A DNA stretch of 15,983 nucleotides from Prevotellaceae bacterium UBA1786 (GCA_002314525.1 DCGE01000083.1:1-15983); one strand, 5' to 3'; positions 7,113 to 14,229 are shown, numbered from the stretch's first letter. Translations and numbers: made by a program. The notes: generated from the sequence alone by a model not told the origin.

Positions 7113-7928
7113 ATGAGCAGGCTGTTTTTCTTGTTTGTCTTGCTTCCTATGGGCTTGACCGTGATGGCGCAGGAGATTGACACGACTACCGTTATGTCAT
7201 CTGGTTCATCTGTCGTGTACGGGAAAGGTCTGTTGGAATATGATGTGGATGAACCTGAAATAGTTACTTTCGGCGGCTTCGCCAATAGTGACTCGTTTTC
7301 GTACAAGGATGGTAAATTAGGTCTTACAAATCCAATACACTCATACCGCTCTTTGGGTATGGATGTGGACTATTCCAATTCGGGCATGTTGTATCAGGTT
7401 GGAGGCGTAGATATTTTCGGTTCAAGCAGCGGAAGCAGCCTCATTGGTCTTTTGGACCGGAGGTCTGCGACATTGGGTGCGAGCAGGTCGTTCGGAAGAT
7501 TTATGACTGCAGGGTTTGTGGAGGCAAACAAGTACCACGTTCCGTTCGCTACCCGTGACCAGTTCGGTGTTGGAGGTCGGATGACTTATCGTTTCTCCGA
7601 TGCTTTGAGCATGACGGTGTTCGGACAGTACTACAACACAAATCCTTACTTCTCAATGGCGGCTTTCCCCGAAGTGAATACGACGGCCTTCGGTGGCTAT
7701 TTCTCCATTGGCGGCAAGAGGGCTGGCATTGACCTCGGAGTTGAGCGTCGCTATGACCCGTTCAGTCGCAGTTTCATTACGCAGCCTATTGTGACACCGA
7801 AATACAAGTTCTCAGATAATTTCAAGATTGAAGTTCCTGTTGGAGGTCTTCTTCAACATTGTTTCGAGAACATGTTCAAGATAAACCGCCAGTCAGATCC
7901 CAATATCATGCCAGGGATGATAAGATAG
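7113..7928 (+). CDS. Exported barrel-like protein of unknown function
   Basis: The 271-residue product starts with a signal peptide (FFLFVLLPMGLTVMAQ). The mature part is rich in Gly, Ser, Tyr and Phe and shows alternating hydrophobic and polar residues in repeated strand-like segments. Examples are TLGASRSFGRFMTAGFV, QFGVGGRMTYRF, LSMTVFGQYY, FGGYFSIGGKRAGIDLGV and KYKFSDNFKIEVPVGG. This is how short outer-membrane beta-barrel strands look, so an outer-membrane location is plausible. The protein lacks the usual C-terminal Phe of Omp85-inserted barrels; it ends in GMIR. The gene begins 4 nt after the GH43 stop and is followed by the terminator, so the two are a closed operon. I do not recognise a named family; a link to arabinan binding or uptake is only contextual. 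Confidence 0.7.
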   Translation: MSRLFFLFVLLPMGLTVMAQEIDTTTVMSSGSSVVYGKGLLEYDVDEPEIVTFGGFANSDSFSYKDGKLGLTNPIHSYRSLGMDVDYSNSGMLYQVGGVDIFGSSSGSSLIGLLDRRSATLGASRSFGRFMTAGFVEANKYHVPFATRDQFGVGGRMTYRFSDALSMTVFGQYYNTNPYFSMAAFPEVNTTAFGGYFSIGGKRAGIDLGVERRYDPFSRSFITQPIVTPKYKFSDNFKIEVPVGGLLQHCFENMFKINRQSDPNIMPGMIR

Positions 7929-7968
7929 AAAAAGCCTTTGCCGTGAGATAGCTGGCAAAGGCTTTTTT
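7929..7968. terminator. Strong bidirectional intrinsic terminator
   Basis: AAAAAGCCTTTGCC (7929-7942) pairs perfectly over 14 bp with GGCAAAGGCTTTTT (7954-7967) around an 11-nt loop. A T-run ends the stem on both strands. It lies between the convergent barrel-like and hydrolase genes and serves both. Confidence 0.92.
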
Positions 7969-7989
7969 CAAATTGCTGAGGGATGGAGT

Positions 7990-9045
7990 TTACTGGATGT
8001 TTTTCCGATCGAAGGTCCAGCCTTCACGCTGTGAAAGACCACACTTCTCACCGGTGAACATTGTACCGGCCTCGGTGTTGTTCTGAAGTTGCCATCTGAG
8101 CCATGATGTAGCAACGATTGCATACTCGCCGCCATTCTTCTGCATGTATGTGCCACCGTGTCCTATTCCTTCAAGGTTGCATACGAATGCTGGTTTGCCT
8201 TCAATCTTCTTGAAGTCATCCATTCCGTTCTCGTATGCGATGTCGGTAGGTCCGCCGAGAATCCAGATAACAGATTTTGCCTTCATCGTGTTGAGACTTG
8301 CCTTGTCGTCGCCACCGTTGAAGTAACCGCTGTTCATGACGAGGATGGTCTTCACACGAGCATCGTCCGACATGTGGAGTGCCTGCAACCCACCGCATGA
8401 CATACCTGCAGCAGCGATGTTCTCTACGTCGAGCTTCTGGTAGTAAGGACTCTTCTTGTCGGAGTTCTGTGCGATAGCCCATTCCAATGCCTTCTTCAGG
8501 TCTGCAGGGTCACCCATTGACATGCCGCCGCCCATTGGAGGCATTCCACCGCCTTGTCCCATCTGTGGCATTCCGCCGCCAGGACCACCTTGTCCCATAC
8601 GAGGCATTCTTGGCATACCGCCGCCTTGACCTCCTTGTCCCATCTGTGGCATTCCACCACCCTGTCCCATCTGAGGCATACGAGGCATCTCGCCTGTCTG
8701 TCCAGGACGCGGAGCTTCAGCCCGTTCGAAGTCGCTCACACCGATGGCAACGATAAGGAAACCCTGAGAAGCCACCTCGTTGAGGAAGTTGATATGGCCA
8801 CTTGGAGAATTGGCACATCCACCGTTACCCCATATCACGATAGGAAGGAGGTTGTTCTTGCCGAATGGCTTCAAGTCTTGTGGACGGAAGATGGTGTGAG
8901 TCTGGAGTGTCTGTTCTGACATCATGATGGCTTTGTACTTTCCAGTACCGCCATCTTCTACGATTTTTGAAGTTTTCTGTGCAGATGCAGGAACTGTTGC
9001 AACTGCCAATGCGGTCATAGCCGCAAGCATAAGTCTAAGTTTCAT
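7990..9045 (-). CDS. Secreted alpha/beta hydrolase with an internal Gly/Met/Pro/Gln repeat
   Basis: The 351-residue protein has a signal peptide cleaved after ASA (about residue 22) and an alpha/beta-hydrolase fold related to cutinase- and dienelactone-hydrolase-like enzymes. Residues fitting catalysis are the oxyanion segment IVIWGNGGC (69-77), nucleophile S216 in GMSCGG (G-x-S-x-G), an Asp at 268 in GGPTDIAYE and H296 in GIGHGGTY. It is probably an esterase acting outside the cytoplasm; the substrate is unknown. Between the strand LIVAIGVSDFE and the helix DPADLKKALEWAI, residues about 114-178 are a low-complexity insertion of GGGMPQMGQGG-like units. The fold on both sides is intact, so the repeat is probably a surface loop above the active site. 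The gene is last in the minus-strand series from the HTH gene and ends at the shared terminator. No promoter box is visible in the 59-nt gap upstream. Confidence 0.85.
   Translation of the reverse strand: MKLRLMLAAMTALAVATVPASAQKTSKIVEDGGTGKYKAIMMSEQTLQTHTIFRPQDLKPFGKNNLLPIVIWGNGGCANSPSGHINFLNEVASQGFLIVAIGVSDFERAEAPRPGQTGEMPRMPQMGQGGGMPQMGQGGQGGGMPRMPRMGQGGPGGGMPQMGQGGGMPPMGGGMSMGDPADLKKALEWAIAQNSDKKSPYYQKLDVENIAAAGMSCGGLQALHMSDDARVKTILVMNSGYFNGGDDKASLNTMKAKSVIWILGGPTDIAYENGMDDFKKIEGKPAFVCNLEGIGHGGTYMQKNGGEYAIVATSWLRWQLQNNTEAGTMFTGEKCGLSQREGWTFDRKNIQ
8518..8700 (-). repeat. Imperfect in-frame tandem repeat inside the hydrolase gene
   Basis: The stretch encodes repeated MPQMGQGGGMP-like units. 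A 23-nt block is identical at 8552-8574 and 8633-8655, 81 nt (27 codons) apart, and a third, diverged copy follows near 8658. Units differ by multiples of three, so gain or loss of copies would keep the frame. It is a coding minisatellite and a likely site of length variation between strains. Confidence 0.8.
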
Positions 9046-9104
9046 AGTGAATTAATTTTAAGTTGTTTGTTATTTTATGGTTTAACATGACTTTTGGTTA
9101 GAGT

Positions 9105-9407
9105 TTATTCCACAGTCTCAATATAGAAACTGACAGGACGGAAGCCGTCGTTACAGCTGAGCATGGCACTGTAGGGGTTCTGCATCCAGCCGTCGAAGAA
9201 GTTGCCTTCGCCGCGTGAGAGGGCTTCGACGAACTCCCTCATCGTCTTCCAAGCCTCATGACAGAGTCCTTCAGGGCATTGACCGTTGATGCTTATCCAT
9301 GATTGTCCTTCACATATATCGCACGTATGCTCAATGGGGTTCTCATATTTCGCCATAAGGTCGGGATATTCTGTACGGCGGATTGCTGTGATTCTGATTT
9401 TCTTCAT
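9105..9407 (-). CDS. TIGR04076 family cysteine-containing small protein
   Basis: The 100-residue product matches the TIGR04076 family of small soluble proteins without known function. It begins MKKIRITAIRRTEYPDL and has C-D-I-C at residues 29-32, then GQCPEGLCHEAWKTM with C44 and C49, and C85 near the end. Four clustered cysteines (C29, C32, C44, C49) suggest a metal site or redox activity, which is inference. The ATG at 9405-9407 is used here; a TTG three codons upstream is the only earlier in-frame choice. It starts 10 nt after the MmcQ/YjbR stop, so the two are co-transcribed. The hydrolase gene follows after 59 nt. Confidence 0.75.
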   Translation of the reverse strand: MKKIRITAIRRTEYPDLMAKYENPIEHTCDICEGQSWISINGQCPEGLCHEAWKTMREFVEALSRGEGNFFDGWMQNPYSAMLSCNDGFRPVSFYIETVE

Positions 9408-9417
9408 GATTGGCAAT

Positions 9418-9789
9418 TCATTTGTTGAATTGTTGTCTGATTGTTTTAGGAAGTTTGGAAATGATCAGATGGTATGATTCATTGATCCATGCTTTAACCA
9501 TTTCATCATCTATTGACTCGTAGTAGATGTCGCTCCAGTGCTTCTTGTTCCAGTGCCAGGCAGGAGTGATGGCCTTGAATCTGTCGCGGAGTTCCTCATT
9601 CCTATCTGGAGTGAGTTTCAGGGCAAATCTCGGTTCACTGTGAGTGATGTCATGTTCTCCACTTCCGAGCCAGAGGCATAGGAATATCTTCCCCTCCACG
9701 CGGAAGGTTATGACATCGTCGCCGAATGGCTGGTCTTCTGTCACCCCGAAGAGTGACAATGTGTATTCCCTCACCTGTTCAATGTCCAT
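9418..9789 (-). CDS. MmcQ/YjbR family DNA-binding-like protein
   Basis: The 123-residue protein has the complete MmcQ/YjbR (DUF419) pattern: an N-terminal helix (MDIEQVREYTLSL), the strand pair FGDDVITFRVEGKIFLCLWL, the FALKLTP strand with a following helix, PAWHWNKKHWSDIYYE, and a closing helix EMVKAWINESYHLII. The fold resembles the CyaY/double-wing family and is often described as DNA-binding, but the cellular role is not established. Length is typical. It sits between SUI1 (63 nt upstream) and the TIGR04076 gene (10 nt downstream) on the same strand. Confidence 0.87.
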   Translation of the reverse strand: MDIEQVREYTLSLFGVTEDQPFGDDVITFRVEGKIFLCLWLGSGEHDITHSEPRFALKLTPDRNEELRDRFKAITPAWHWNKKHWSDIYYESIDDEMVKAWINESYHLIISKLPKTIRQQFNK

Positions 9790-9852
9790 AATTCTTATGT
9801 GTGTTAATAGTCAGGATATTACTGTTCTTGCCCAGATAGCCGAGAAAAACTC

Positions 9853-10260
9853 TTATTTTGTTTGAGTGTAGCCTTCCTTCCTGAGTAATTCCACCATCCT
9901 TTGGCGGTGGTCGCCTTGTATGATTATCTCACCGTCTTTCACTGACCCACCGACACCGCACCTCTGTTTGAGGAATTTGCAGAGTGCGTTGATGTCTTCA
10001 TCCTTTCCGATAAATCCTTTGACGAGTGTTACCGTTTTACCACCACGTCCGGCGCGCTCCATCTGCATGCGCAACTTCTGCTGGCTTTTCGGCAATGTGG
10101 CGCACTCCTCAGAAGAGTCATCGGTGTACTCAAAATTAGGATTTGTGGAGAAGACTACACCGACGCGCTTTTTCCGTTCAACGTCAGCCTTTCCTTCGTT
10201 ATTGTCGTTCTCTTCTGTTGCAGCTCCGAGAGCGGCAAGCGCACTTTTCCAGTCTGCCAT
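9853..10260 (-). CDS. SUI1/eIF1-like translation factor (YciH type)
   Basis: The 135-residue protein ends in a full SUI1 domain at about residues 60-133. It includes KLRMQMERAGRGGKTVTLVK, KDINAL-type helix sequence and KQRCGVGGSVKDGEIIIQGD, the core signature of eIF1 and its bacterial homologue YciH. In eukaryotes this domain helps the small ribosomal subunit choose start codons; in bacteria it can bind the 30S subunit and influence initiation, but its in vivo job is unclear. Residues 1-58 are polar and probably disordered. It follows the mini-HTH gene by 6 nt and is co-transcribed with it. Confidence 0.9.
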   Translation of the reverse strand: MADWKSALAALGAATEENDNNEGKADVERKKRVGVVFSTNPNFEYTDDSSEECATLPKSQQKLRMQMERAGRGGKTVTLVKGFIGKDEDINALCKFLKQRCGVGGSVKDGEIIIQGDHRQRMVELLRKEGYTQTK

Positions 10261-10266
10261 ATCCGT

Positions 10267-10440
10267 TTACTCTGCCGGAGCCCACTTGCAGCGAACAGGT
10301 GAAACGATGGCACCTTCTGCCTTGAGTTCCTTCATTGCCTGATCTACTACTTTGCGGTCAAGGCCACTGAGTTCTGCAATCCTACCGGCATTTAAAGGTT
10401 CGCCAGCTTGTTTCATTGTCTCTAATACTTTTTTCTTCAT
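10267..10440 (-). CDS. Mini winged-helix/HTH protein, 57 residues
   Basis: The product is a single winged-helix unit of 57 residues. It has an N-terminal helix [12 protein letters not shown], a helix-turn-helix [24 protein letters not shown] and a wing-like strand [13 protein letters not shown]. It resembles MarR-like mini-regulators of Bacteroidota. The ATG at 10438-10440 is preferred to the upstream in-frame start because a TACATTTG promoter box lies 37 nt upstream, inside the longer version. The gene heads a run of five minus-strand genes and precedes SUI1 by 6 nt. It may bind DNA, or RNA in a translation context; neither is shown. Confidence 0.75.
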   Translation of the reverse strand: MKKKVLETMKQAGEPLNAGRIAELSGLDRKVVDQAMKELKAEGAIVSPVRCKWAPAE

Positions 10441-10477
10441 AATGAGTTGTTTATTTGATGTGTCACAATGTGGAATG

Positions 10478-10485
10478 CAAATGTA
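10478..10485 (-). promoter_or_regulatory. -7 promoter box of the HTH-SUI1 transcript
   Basis: TACATTTG on the minus strand fits TAnnTTTG, with a predicted leader of about 30 nt. No clear -33 TTTG at 19-21 nt. No other TAnnTTTG box was found upstream of MmcQ/YjbR or the hydrolase, so this may drive all five genes. Confidence 0.5.
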
Positions 10486-10580
10486 ATAATTTATCTGCAA
10501 ATTAGGGTGAAAAATACAAAAAAACTTTCCGTAACAAGTATAAATATGTCATATTAGAGTGTGGAATCAATATTTTTCCG

Positions 10581-10588
10581 TACTTTTG
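10581..10588 (+). promoter_or_regulatory. -7 promoter box of the Nudix gene
   Basis: TACTTTTG fits TAnnTTTG and predicts transcription from about 10594, so the ATG at 10612 and not the upstream GTG at 10561 is the start. Confidence 0.5.
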
Positions 10589-10611
10589 TACTTAGGTTGA
10601 ATATTGAAACA

Positions 10612-11001
10612 ATGAGAGCAAAAAGTATTGATGTCGTTGCGGCGATAATAATTCGTGATGGTCTTGTGTTCTGCACCCAGAGGGGGTATGGCGAATGGAA
10701 GGGCTGGTGGGAGTTCCCTGGGGGTAAGATTGAGTCAGGTGAGACACCGGAAGATGCTCTGCGTCGTGAGATTCGCGAAGAACTGCAGACTGAAATTCTC
10801 GTGGGAGAGAAACTTACAGTAGTTGAGTACGATTACCCCAAGTTCCATCTCACTATGCATTGCTATTTCTGCACCATAATCAGCGGCAGTCTGACTCTCC
10901 TTGAACATTCAGCCTCTTGCTGGCTTCCCAAAGACGAGCTCTCCTCCCTCAACTGGCTCCCAGCCGATGAAGGACTAATTCGGCTGCTGATACAAAGATA
11001 A
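10612..11001 (+). CDS. Nudix hydrolase, MutT-like (deoxy)nucleoside triphosphate pyrophosphohydrolase
   Basis: The 129-residue protein, counted from the ATG at 10612, is a compact Nudix enzyme of the MutT type. It would cleave damaged or ordinary nucleoside triphosphates to the monophosphate and pyrophosphate, for example removing 8-oxo-dGTP. The Nudix box is GKIESGETPEDALRREIREE: G, x5, E, x7, REIREE. The usual Gly after REUxEEx is Gln here, a mild deviation. The preceding WEFPGG and the early strand VDVVAAIIIRDGLVFCTQRG fit the MutT family. The C-terminal part ends with LNWLPADEGLIRLLI, as in stand-alone MutT enzymes. The gene is alone on the plus strand and ends inside the terminator stem. 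True substrate is unproven. Confidence 0.87.
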   Translation: MRAKSIDVVAAIIIRDGLVFCTQRGYGEWKGWWEFPGGKIESGETPEDALRREIREELQTEILVGEKLTVVEYDYPKFHLTMHCYFCTIISGSLTLLEHSASCWLPKDELSSLNWLPADEGLIRLLIQR

Positions 11002-11042
11002 AGCCGGTCGTATCAGAAATCAGCCGGCTTTATCGTTGTTTT
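10997..11042. terminator. Intrinsic terminator shared by the Nudix and cyd transcripts
   Basis: GATAAAGCCGG (10997-11007) pairs over 11 bp with CCGGCTTTATC (11024-11034). On the plus strand GTTGTTTTTC follows, giving a usable T-run. The Nudix stop codon lies inside the stem. It is also in position to end the convergent cyd operon. Confidence 0.85.
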
Positions 11043-11086
11043 TCAAATTTGATACATAAAAAAGTGGAAGCCAAAGAAGTCCAGAA

Positions 11087-11293
11087 CTACATCATCAGCA
11101 TTATCCGTCCTGCCTCCTTGGTGAAAATATCAGGAAAACGGCAGATGACGGCATAGATCTGTGCACTCGTCACCGGTTTTCCGTCCTTGCGGATATGCAG
11201 CCTCTGACGGTTGATGGTATCGGCAATCTGGTCTGTAGTCATTCCTCCATTACGCTGCACCATCACATATACTATCGCTTCTTCTATCTTCAC
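11087..11293 (-). CDS. Small HARE-HTH-like winged-helix protein coupled to cydB
   Basis: The 68-residue product looks like a complete HARE-HTH-type winged helix. It has an initial helix EEAIVYVMVQRNGG, a helix-turn-helix MTTDQIADTINRQRLHIRK, a helix DGKPVTSAQIYAVICRFPDIF and a final wing FTKEAGRIMLM. HARE-HTH units occur alone or in RNA polymerase delta subunits, chromatin proteins and restriction systems, and they link to nucleic acid binding. I choose the GTG at 11291-11293 as start: it is one base after the cydB stop, which implies coupled translation. An upstream TTG overlaps cydB. The gene is the last in the cyd operon and is followed by the shared terminator. The family match is by eye. 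Confidence 0.65.
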   Translation of the reverse strand: MKIEEAIVYVMVQRNGGMTTDQIADTINRQRLHIRKDGKPVTSAQIYAVICRFPDIFTKEAGRIMLMM

Positions 11294-11294
11294 T

Positions 11295-12380
11295 TTATTT
11301 CGTAAGCTTATACCAAGTCCATGAGATGTATGCAAGGACAAATGGGATGAAGAGGCTCACGATACTCATGGTCTGGAGAGTGAACTCTGATGATGATGAG
11401 TTGTAGATGGTCAGAGATGATTCGGCATTGGCATATGAAGGATAGTATGGGGTGTTGTTGTAGCCTGCTACCCAGAACAGTGACAGTACGACCAATACGG
11501 TTCCGAGTCCTGAGAACCAGATTCCCACATTGCTTTTCTTGAATAGGGTGGCAAAGATGGCCCATAGTACCAACAGAGTGCCGAGAAGGAAACTGGTGAA
11601 TGCTGCCGGCATGGCAAGGAAATTATGAAGGTATTTGTATTCAACCTGCCTGAACTCATGCAAATCTATGGTCTCGTAACCGCTGGCAGTGAGCAATACT
11701 GCTATGACTGCCAAGTACAGTACCACGAACACGATGGCGTTTGCGAGAAGCTGTTTCCTGTTCCACTCGGTTGTTCCCTCATCCTTCACTTGGTTGATGA
11801 ACCAAAGGTTGGCTTGTACCCTTGTCAGGAAGAGTACCATCAGACCGAATGCAATAACCCGCCAGTCGGTAAGTACTTCGAGACCATGCAGAGAGCCCCA
11901 TTGCGAGATTACAGGTGAGGTGCTGTCCATCAGGTTGGTCTTTTCCACCGTGAAGTCACTACCGAAAAAGAAAGTGCTGACTGCACCGCCTAACAATACG
12001 GGTGCAAGAATGCCGTTGATGAACAGAAAAATATCGTATGTTTTTCGTCCGAGCAGATTCCCTTCCGACGACCGGTACTTATAGCTCACCGCCTGAAGCA
12101 CGAAACCTAAGAGTATAAGCATCCATACCCAGTATGCTCCACCGAAGCTGGTAGAGTAGAAGAGTGGGAAACTGGCAAAGAACGCTCCACCGAATGTCAC
12201 GAGTACTGTGAAGGTGAGTTCCCAACGATGGGCGATTGTGTAAATCATGTTCTCGCGCTGCGATTCCTTCATCTGTAGAACCATGGACTGGCCTCCCTGT
12301 ACGAATAACAGAAAGACGAGAAGTGCTCCCAATACTGATATCAGGAGCCACCAATATTCTTGTAGAAATGTGTATGTCAT
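11295..12380 (-). CDS. cydB: Cytochrome bd ubiquinol/menaquinol oxidase subunit II
   Basis: The 361-residue polytopic subunit pairs with CydA to form the cytochrome bd oxidase in the inner membrane, which oxidises quinol and reduces oxygen to water without pumping protons. It begins EYWWLLISVLGALLVFLLFV and has about eight helices. The block HRWELTFTVLVTFGGAFFASFP is the recognisable CydB core. The E. coli-type motif near the first helix (TDGFDMG) is replaced by VQGGQSM, which I recall as usual in Bacteroidota CydB. Start is the ATG at 12378-12380, 16 nt after cydA. The next gene begins 1 nt after the stop, so the HARE-HTH-like protein is translated with it. Low amounts of oxygen may induce the operon, but no regulator site was found. 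Confidence 0.9.
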   Translation of the reverse strand: MTYTFLQEYWWLLISVLGALLVFLLFVQGGQSMVLQMKESQRENMIYTIAHRWELTFTVLVTFGGAFFASFPLFYSTSFGGAYWVWMLILLGFVLQAVSYKYRSSEGNLLGRKTYDIFLFINGILAPVLLGGAVSTFFFGSDFTVEKTNLMDSTSPVISQWGSLHGLEVLTDWRVIAFGLMVLFLTRVQANLWFINQVKDEGTTEWNRKQLLANAIVFVVLYLAVIAVLLTASGYETIDLHEFRQVEYKYLHNFLAMPAAFTSFLLGTLLVLWAIFATLFKKSNVGIWFSGLGTVLVVLSLFWVAGYNNTPYYPSYANAESSLTIYNSSSSEFTLQTMSIVSLFIPFVLAYISWTWYKLTK

Positions 12381-12396
12381 GATGATTGATATAAAG

Positions 12397-13959
12397 TTAA
12401 TGATTAAGTTCTGGTCCTTTCTTTATCTGTTTCAGCATGATTTTGATCTCAGCAACGAGAAGTACAGTGAACAGCACGCTGAAAATGACGAATGTAGTTA
12501 CCACCTGTCCGACACTCAGACTTGATACAGCGGCCTGAACAGGCATGAGGTCTTGTATGGCCCATGGTTGGCGGCCTACTTCTGCAACTATCCATCCACA
12601 CTGTGAGCAAATCCATGCCAAAGGTATCGTTACCAGGGCCAGGACAGGGAAAATTGTTACTTTCCTGCATTGGAAGGTAAGCCACTGCTGCTTCTTGAAG
12701 GAAATCCATACGGCAAATGCCATGAACAATAACAGCCATCCGCCGATTGTAACCATTATATGGAAAGGATAGAATACCATTGAGACATTAGGAATGGCAT
12801 CCTCTACATTGTTGAAGTAGCCGTAGCCAAAGTACTTGTAATCAGCCTTTAACTCTCCTTCCGCTTTTGCCATTCCTGCGGTATCGGCCATTTCTTTTGC
12901 GTCATTGTAGCTTTCCAGAGCCTGAAGGGCTGCCTTGCCACGCTTTATGCGTTCGGCATAAGGGACGGTGTTGACTACCTTGCCGTCAATCATATCCTTA
13001 CCCTCGATGATGTCCTTGATTCCAGGAATGAAGGCATTCACGTCATGACGGCCGAGGATGGAAAGACCCTTTGGTATAGCTATCTCGAATAATGTCGCTT
13101 CTTTGTCATCGTTCCACTGCTTGTCGGGATTCAGGATTCCGAAACCTATCAGTTTCGTACCCTGTTCTCCCTCGTACAGACCTTCCATTGCAGCGAGTTT
13201 CATGGGCTGTACCTTCGTTATCTCTACTGCTGTGCCGTCACCTGTGAACATGGTCACCAATATGCCCACGAGACCAACCACTGCACCGACCTTGATGGAA
13301 CGTGTGGCGAATTCCGTGTTGCGCTTTTTCATCAGGTACCATGAGCCGATGCCTACTGTGAAAGCACCTGCTAAGCACCATCCACAGCTTACAGCATGGA
13401 AGAACTTGTTAACTGCAACCGGAGAGAGAGCTACTTCCTGGAAACTGGACATTACGTTGCGCATCTGGTCGGCAGAGAATTCCATTCCAACGGGATACTG
13501 CATCCAGGAGTTTGCTACCAGTATCCACCATGCACTAAGACTTGCACCAAAGGCCGTAAGCCATGTGGCTGCCAGATGTTGGCCGGCCGAAAACTTCTTC
13601 CATCCGAAAAACATCACTGCGAAGAATGTGCTCTCGCAGAAGAATGCAAAAATGCCTTCAATGGCCAGTGGAGCACCGAAGATGTCTCCTACGAACCAGG
13701 AATAGTTTGAGAAATTTGTTCCGAACTCAAATTCAAGGATTATTCCAGTTGCCACACCGATGGCAAAGTTGATGCCGAAAAGCGTCATCCAGAACTTGGT
13801 CAGATTGAGCCACTCTGATTTACGAGTGCGGTAGTAGATTGTTTCCATGATGGCAACAATCACACCCAATCCAAGTGTCAGTGGCACGAACATCCAGTGA
13901 TAACATGCAGTCAGAGCAAATTGCGCTCTCGACCACTCTACTACATTGATCAGGTCCAT
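12397..13959 (-). CDS. cydA: Cytochrome bd oxidase subunit I
   Basis: The 520-residue subunit carries the quinol site and all three hemes of cytochrome bd. H21 in CYHWMFVPL is the equivalent of the heme b595/d ligand; H188 in NKFFHAVSC and M402 in FHIMVTIGG match the two b558 ligands. E101 and E109 (IEGIFAFFCE) match the proton-channel and heme-near glutamates. GWIVAEVGRQPW, near residue 450, is the most conserved CydA signature. The Q-loop follows helix 6 with QPMKLAAMEGLYE and extends to about residue 390. Length is normal. The gene starts 21 nt after DUF4492 and is followed by cydB after 16 nt. In an anaerobic Bacteroidota host it supports nanaerobic respiration and oxygen removal. Confidence 0.95.
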   Translation of the reverse strand: MDLINVVEWSRAQFALTACYHWMFVPLTLGLGVIVAIMETIYYRTRKSEWLNLTKFWMTLFGINFAIGVATGIILEFEFGTNFSNYSWFVGDIFGAPLAIEGIFAFFCESTFFAVMFFGWKKFSAGQHLAATWLTAFGASLSAWWILVANSWMQYPVGMEFSADQMRNVMSSFQEVALSPVAVNKFFHAVSCGWCLAGAFTVGIGSWYLMKKRNTEFATRSIKVGAVVGLVGILVTMFTGDGTAVEITKVQPMKLAAMEGLYEGEQGTKLIGFGILNPDKQWNDDKEATLFEIAIPKGLSILGRHDVNAFIPGIKDIIEGKDMIDGKVVNTVPYAERIKRGKAALQALESYNDAKEMADTAGMAKAEGELKADYKYFGYGYFNNVEDAIPNVSMVFYPFHIMVTIGGWLLLFMAFAVWISFKKQQWLTFQCRKVTIFPVLALVTIPLAWICSQCGWIVAEVGRQPWAIQDLMPVQAAVSSLSVGQVVTTFVIFSVLFTVLLVAEIKIMLKQIKKGPELNH

Positions 13960-13980
13960 AATAGCAATAAATATAAATTG

Positions 13981-14190
13981 TTAATTGTCAATTTTCTCCA
14001 CAAGGTTCTCGCGAACTTGCTGGGCTTTCTCTTCATCCGATCCGGTCAGGGACGGCTTGAAGAAAAAGAGCCTCAGTATGGCAAACAAAATGAATAGTTT
14101 TACGAGGATAATTAACCAAAGTGTTCTGCCAATGGTCATTCCCTTGAATCCCTCGTAATAGAAATTCCAAATATTGCGTAATATTGCCAT
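13981..14190 (-). CDS. DUF4492 small membrane protein upstream of cydA
   Basis: The 69-residue product has one membrane segment (RTLWLIILVKLFILFAILRLFFF, about residues 22-44) preceded by the amphipathic head WNFYYEGFKGMTIG and followed by a charged cytosolic tail. The FY-x2-GF-x-x-MT-x-GR-x-LW pattern matches DUF4492, a family that I know to sit just before cydA in Bacteroidota. By position and size it may play the role of CydX/CydS-type small subunits that stabilise cytochrome bd, but that is inference and its sequence does not resemble CydX. It is the first gene of the operon, with a near-leaderless promoter. Confidence 0.85.
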   Translation of the reverse strand: MAILRNIWNFYYEGFKGMTIGRTLWLIILVKLFILFAILRLFFFKPSLTGSDEEKAQQVRENLVEKIDN

Positions 14191-14197
14191 GATTCTG

Positions 14198-14229
14198 CAA
14201 AGGTAAGTTTTTCTTCCAAAATATCCAAA
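14198..14229 (-). promoter_or_regulatory. Promoter of the cyd operon
   Basis: On the minus strand TTTG (14226-14229) is followed after exactly 20 nt by TACCTTTG (14198-14205), a full match to the Bacteroidota promoter. Only 7 nt separate it from the DUF4492 ATG, so the message is probably leaderless or nearly so. Confidence 0.65.

Noticed and set aside
8518..8700. Possible CRISPR-like array
   Set aside because: The repeat is in frame within a coding region, units are imperfect and there are no unique spacers of constant size.
8487..8919. Two plus-strand frames (8487-8756 and 8554-8919) rich in His, Ser, Arg and Leu repeats
   Set aside because: They are antisense readings of the repeat insertion in the hydrolase gene; the repetition is inherited from the DNA repeat.
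13058..13705. 215-residue plus-strand frame opposite cydA
   Set aside because: cydA on the other strand carries every heme ligand and signature; this frame is its shadow.
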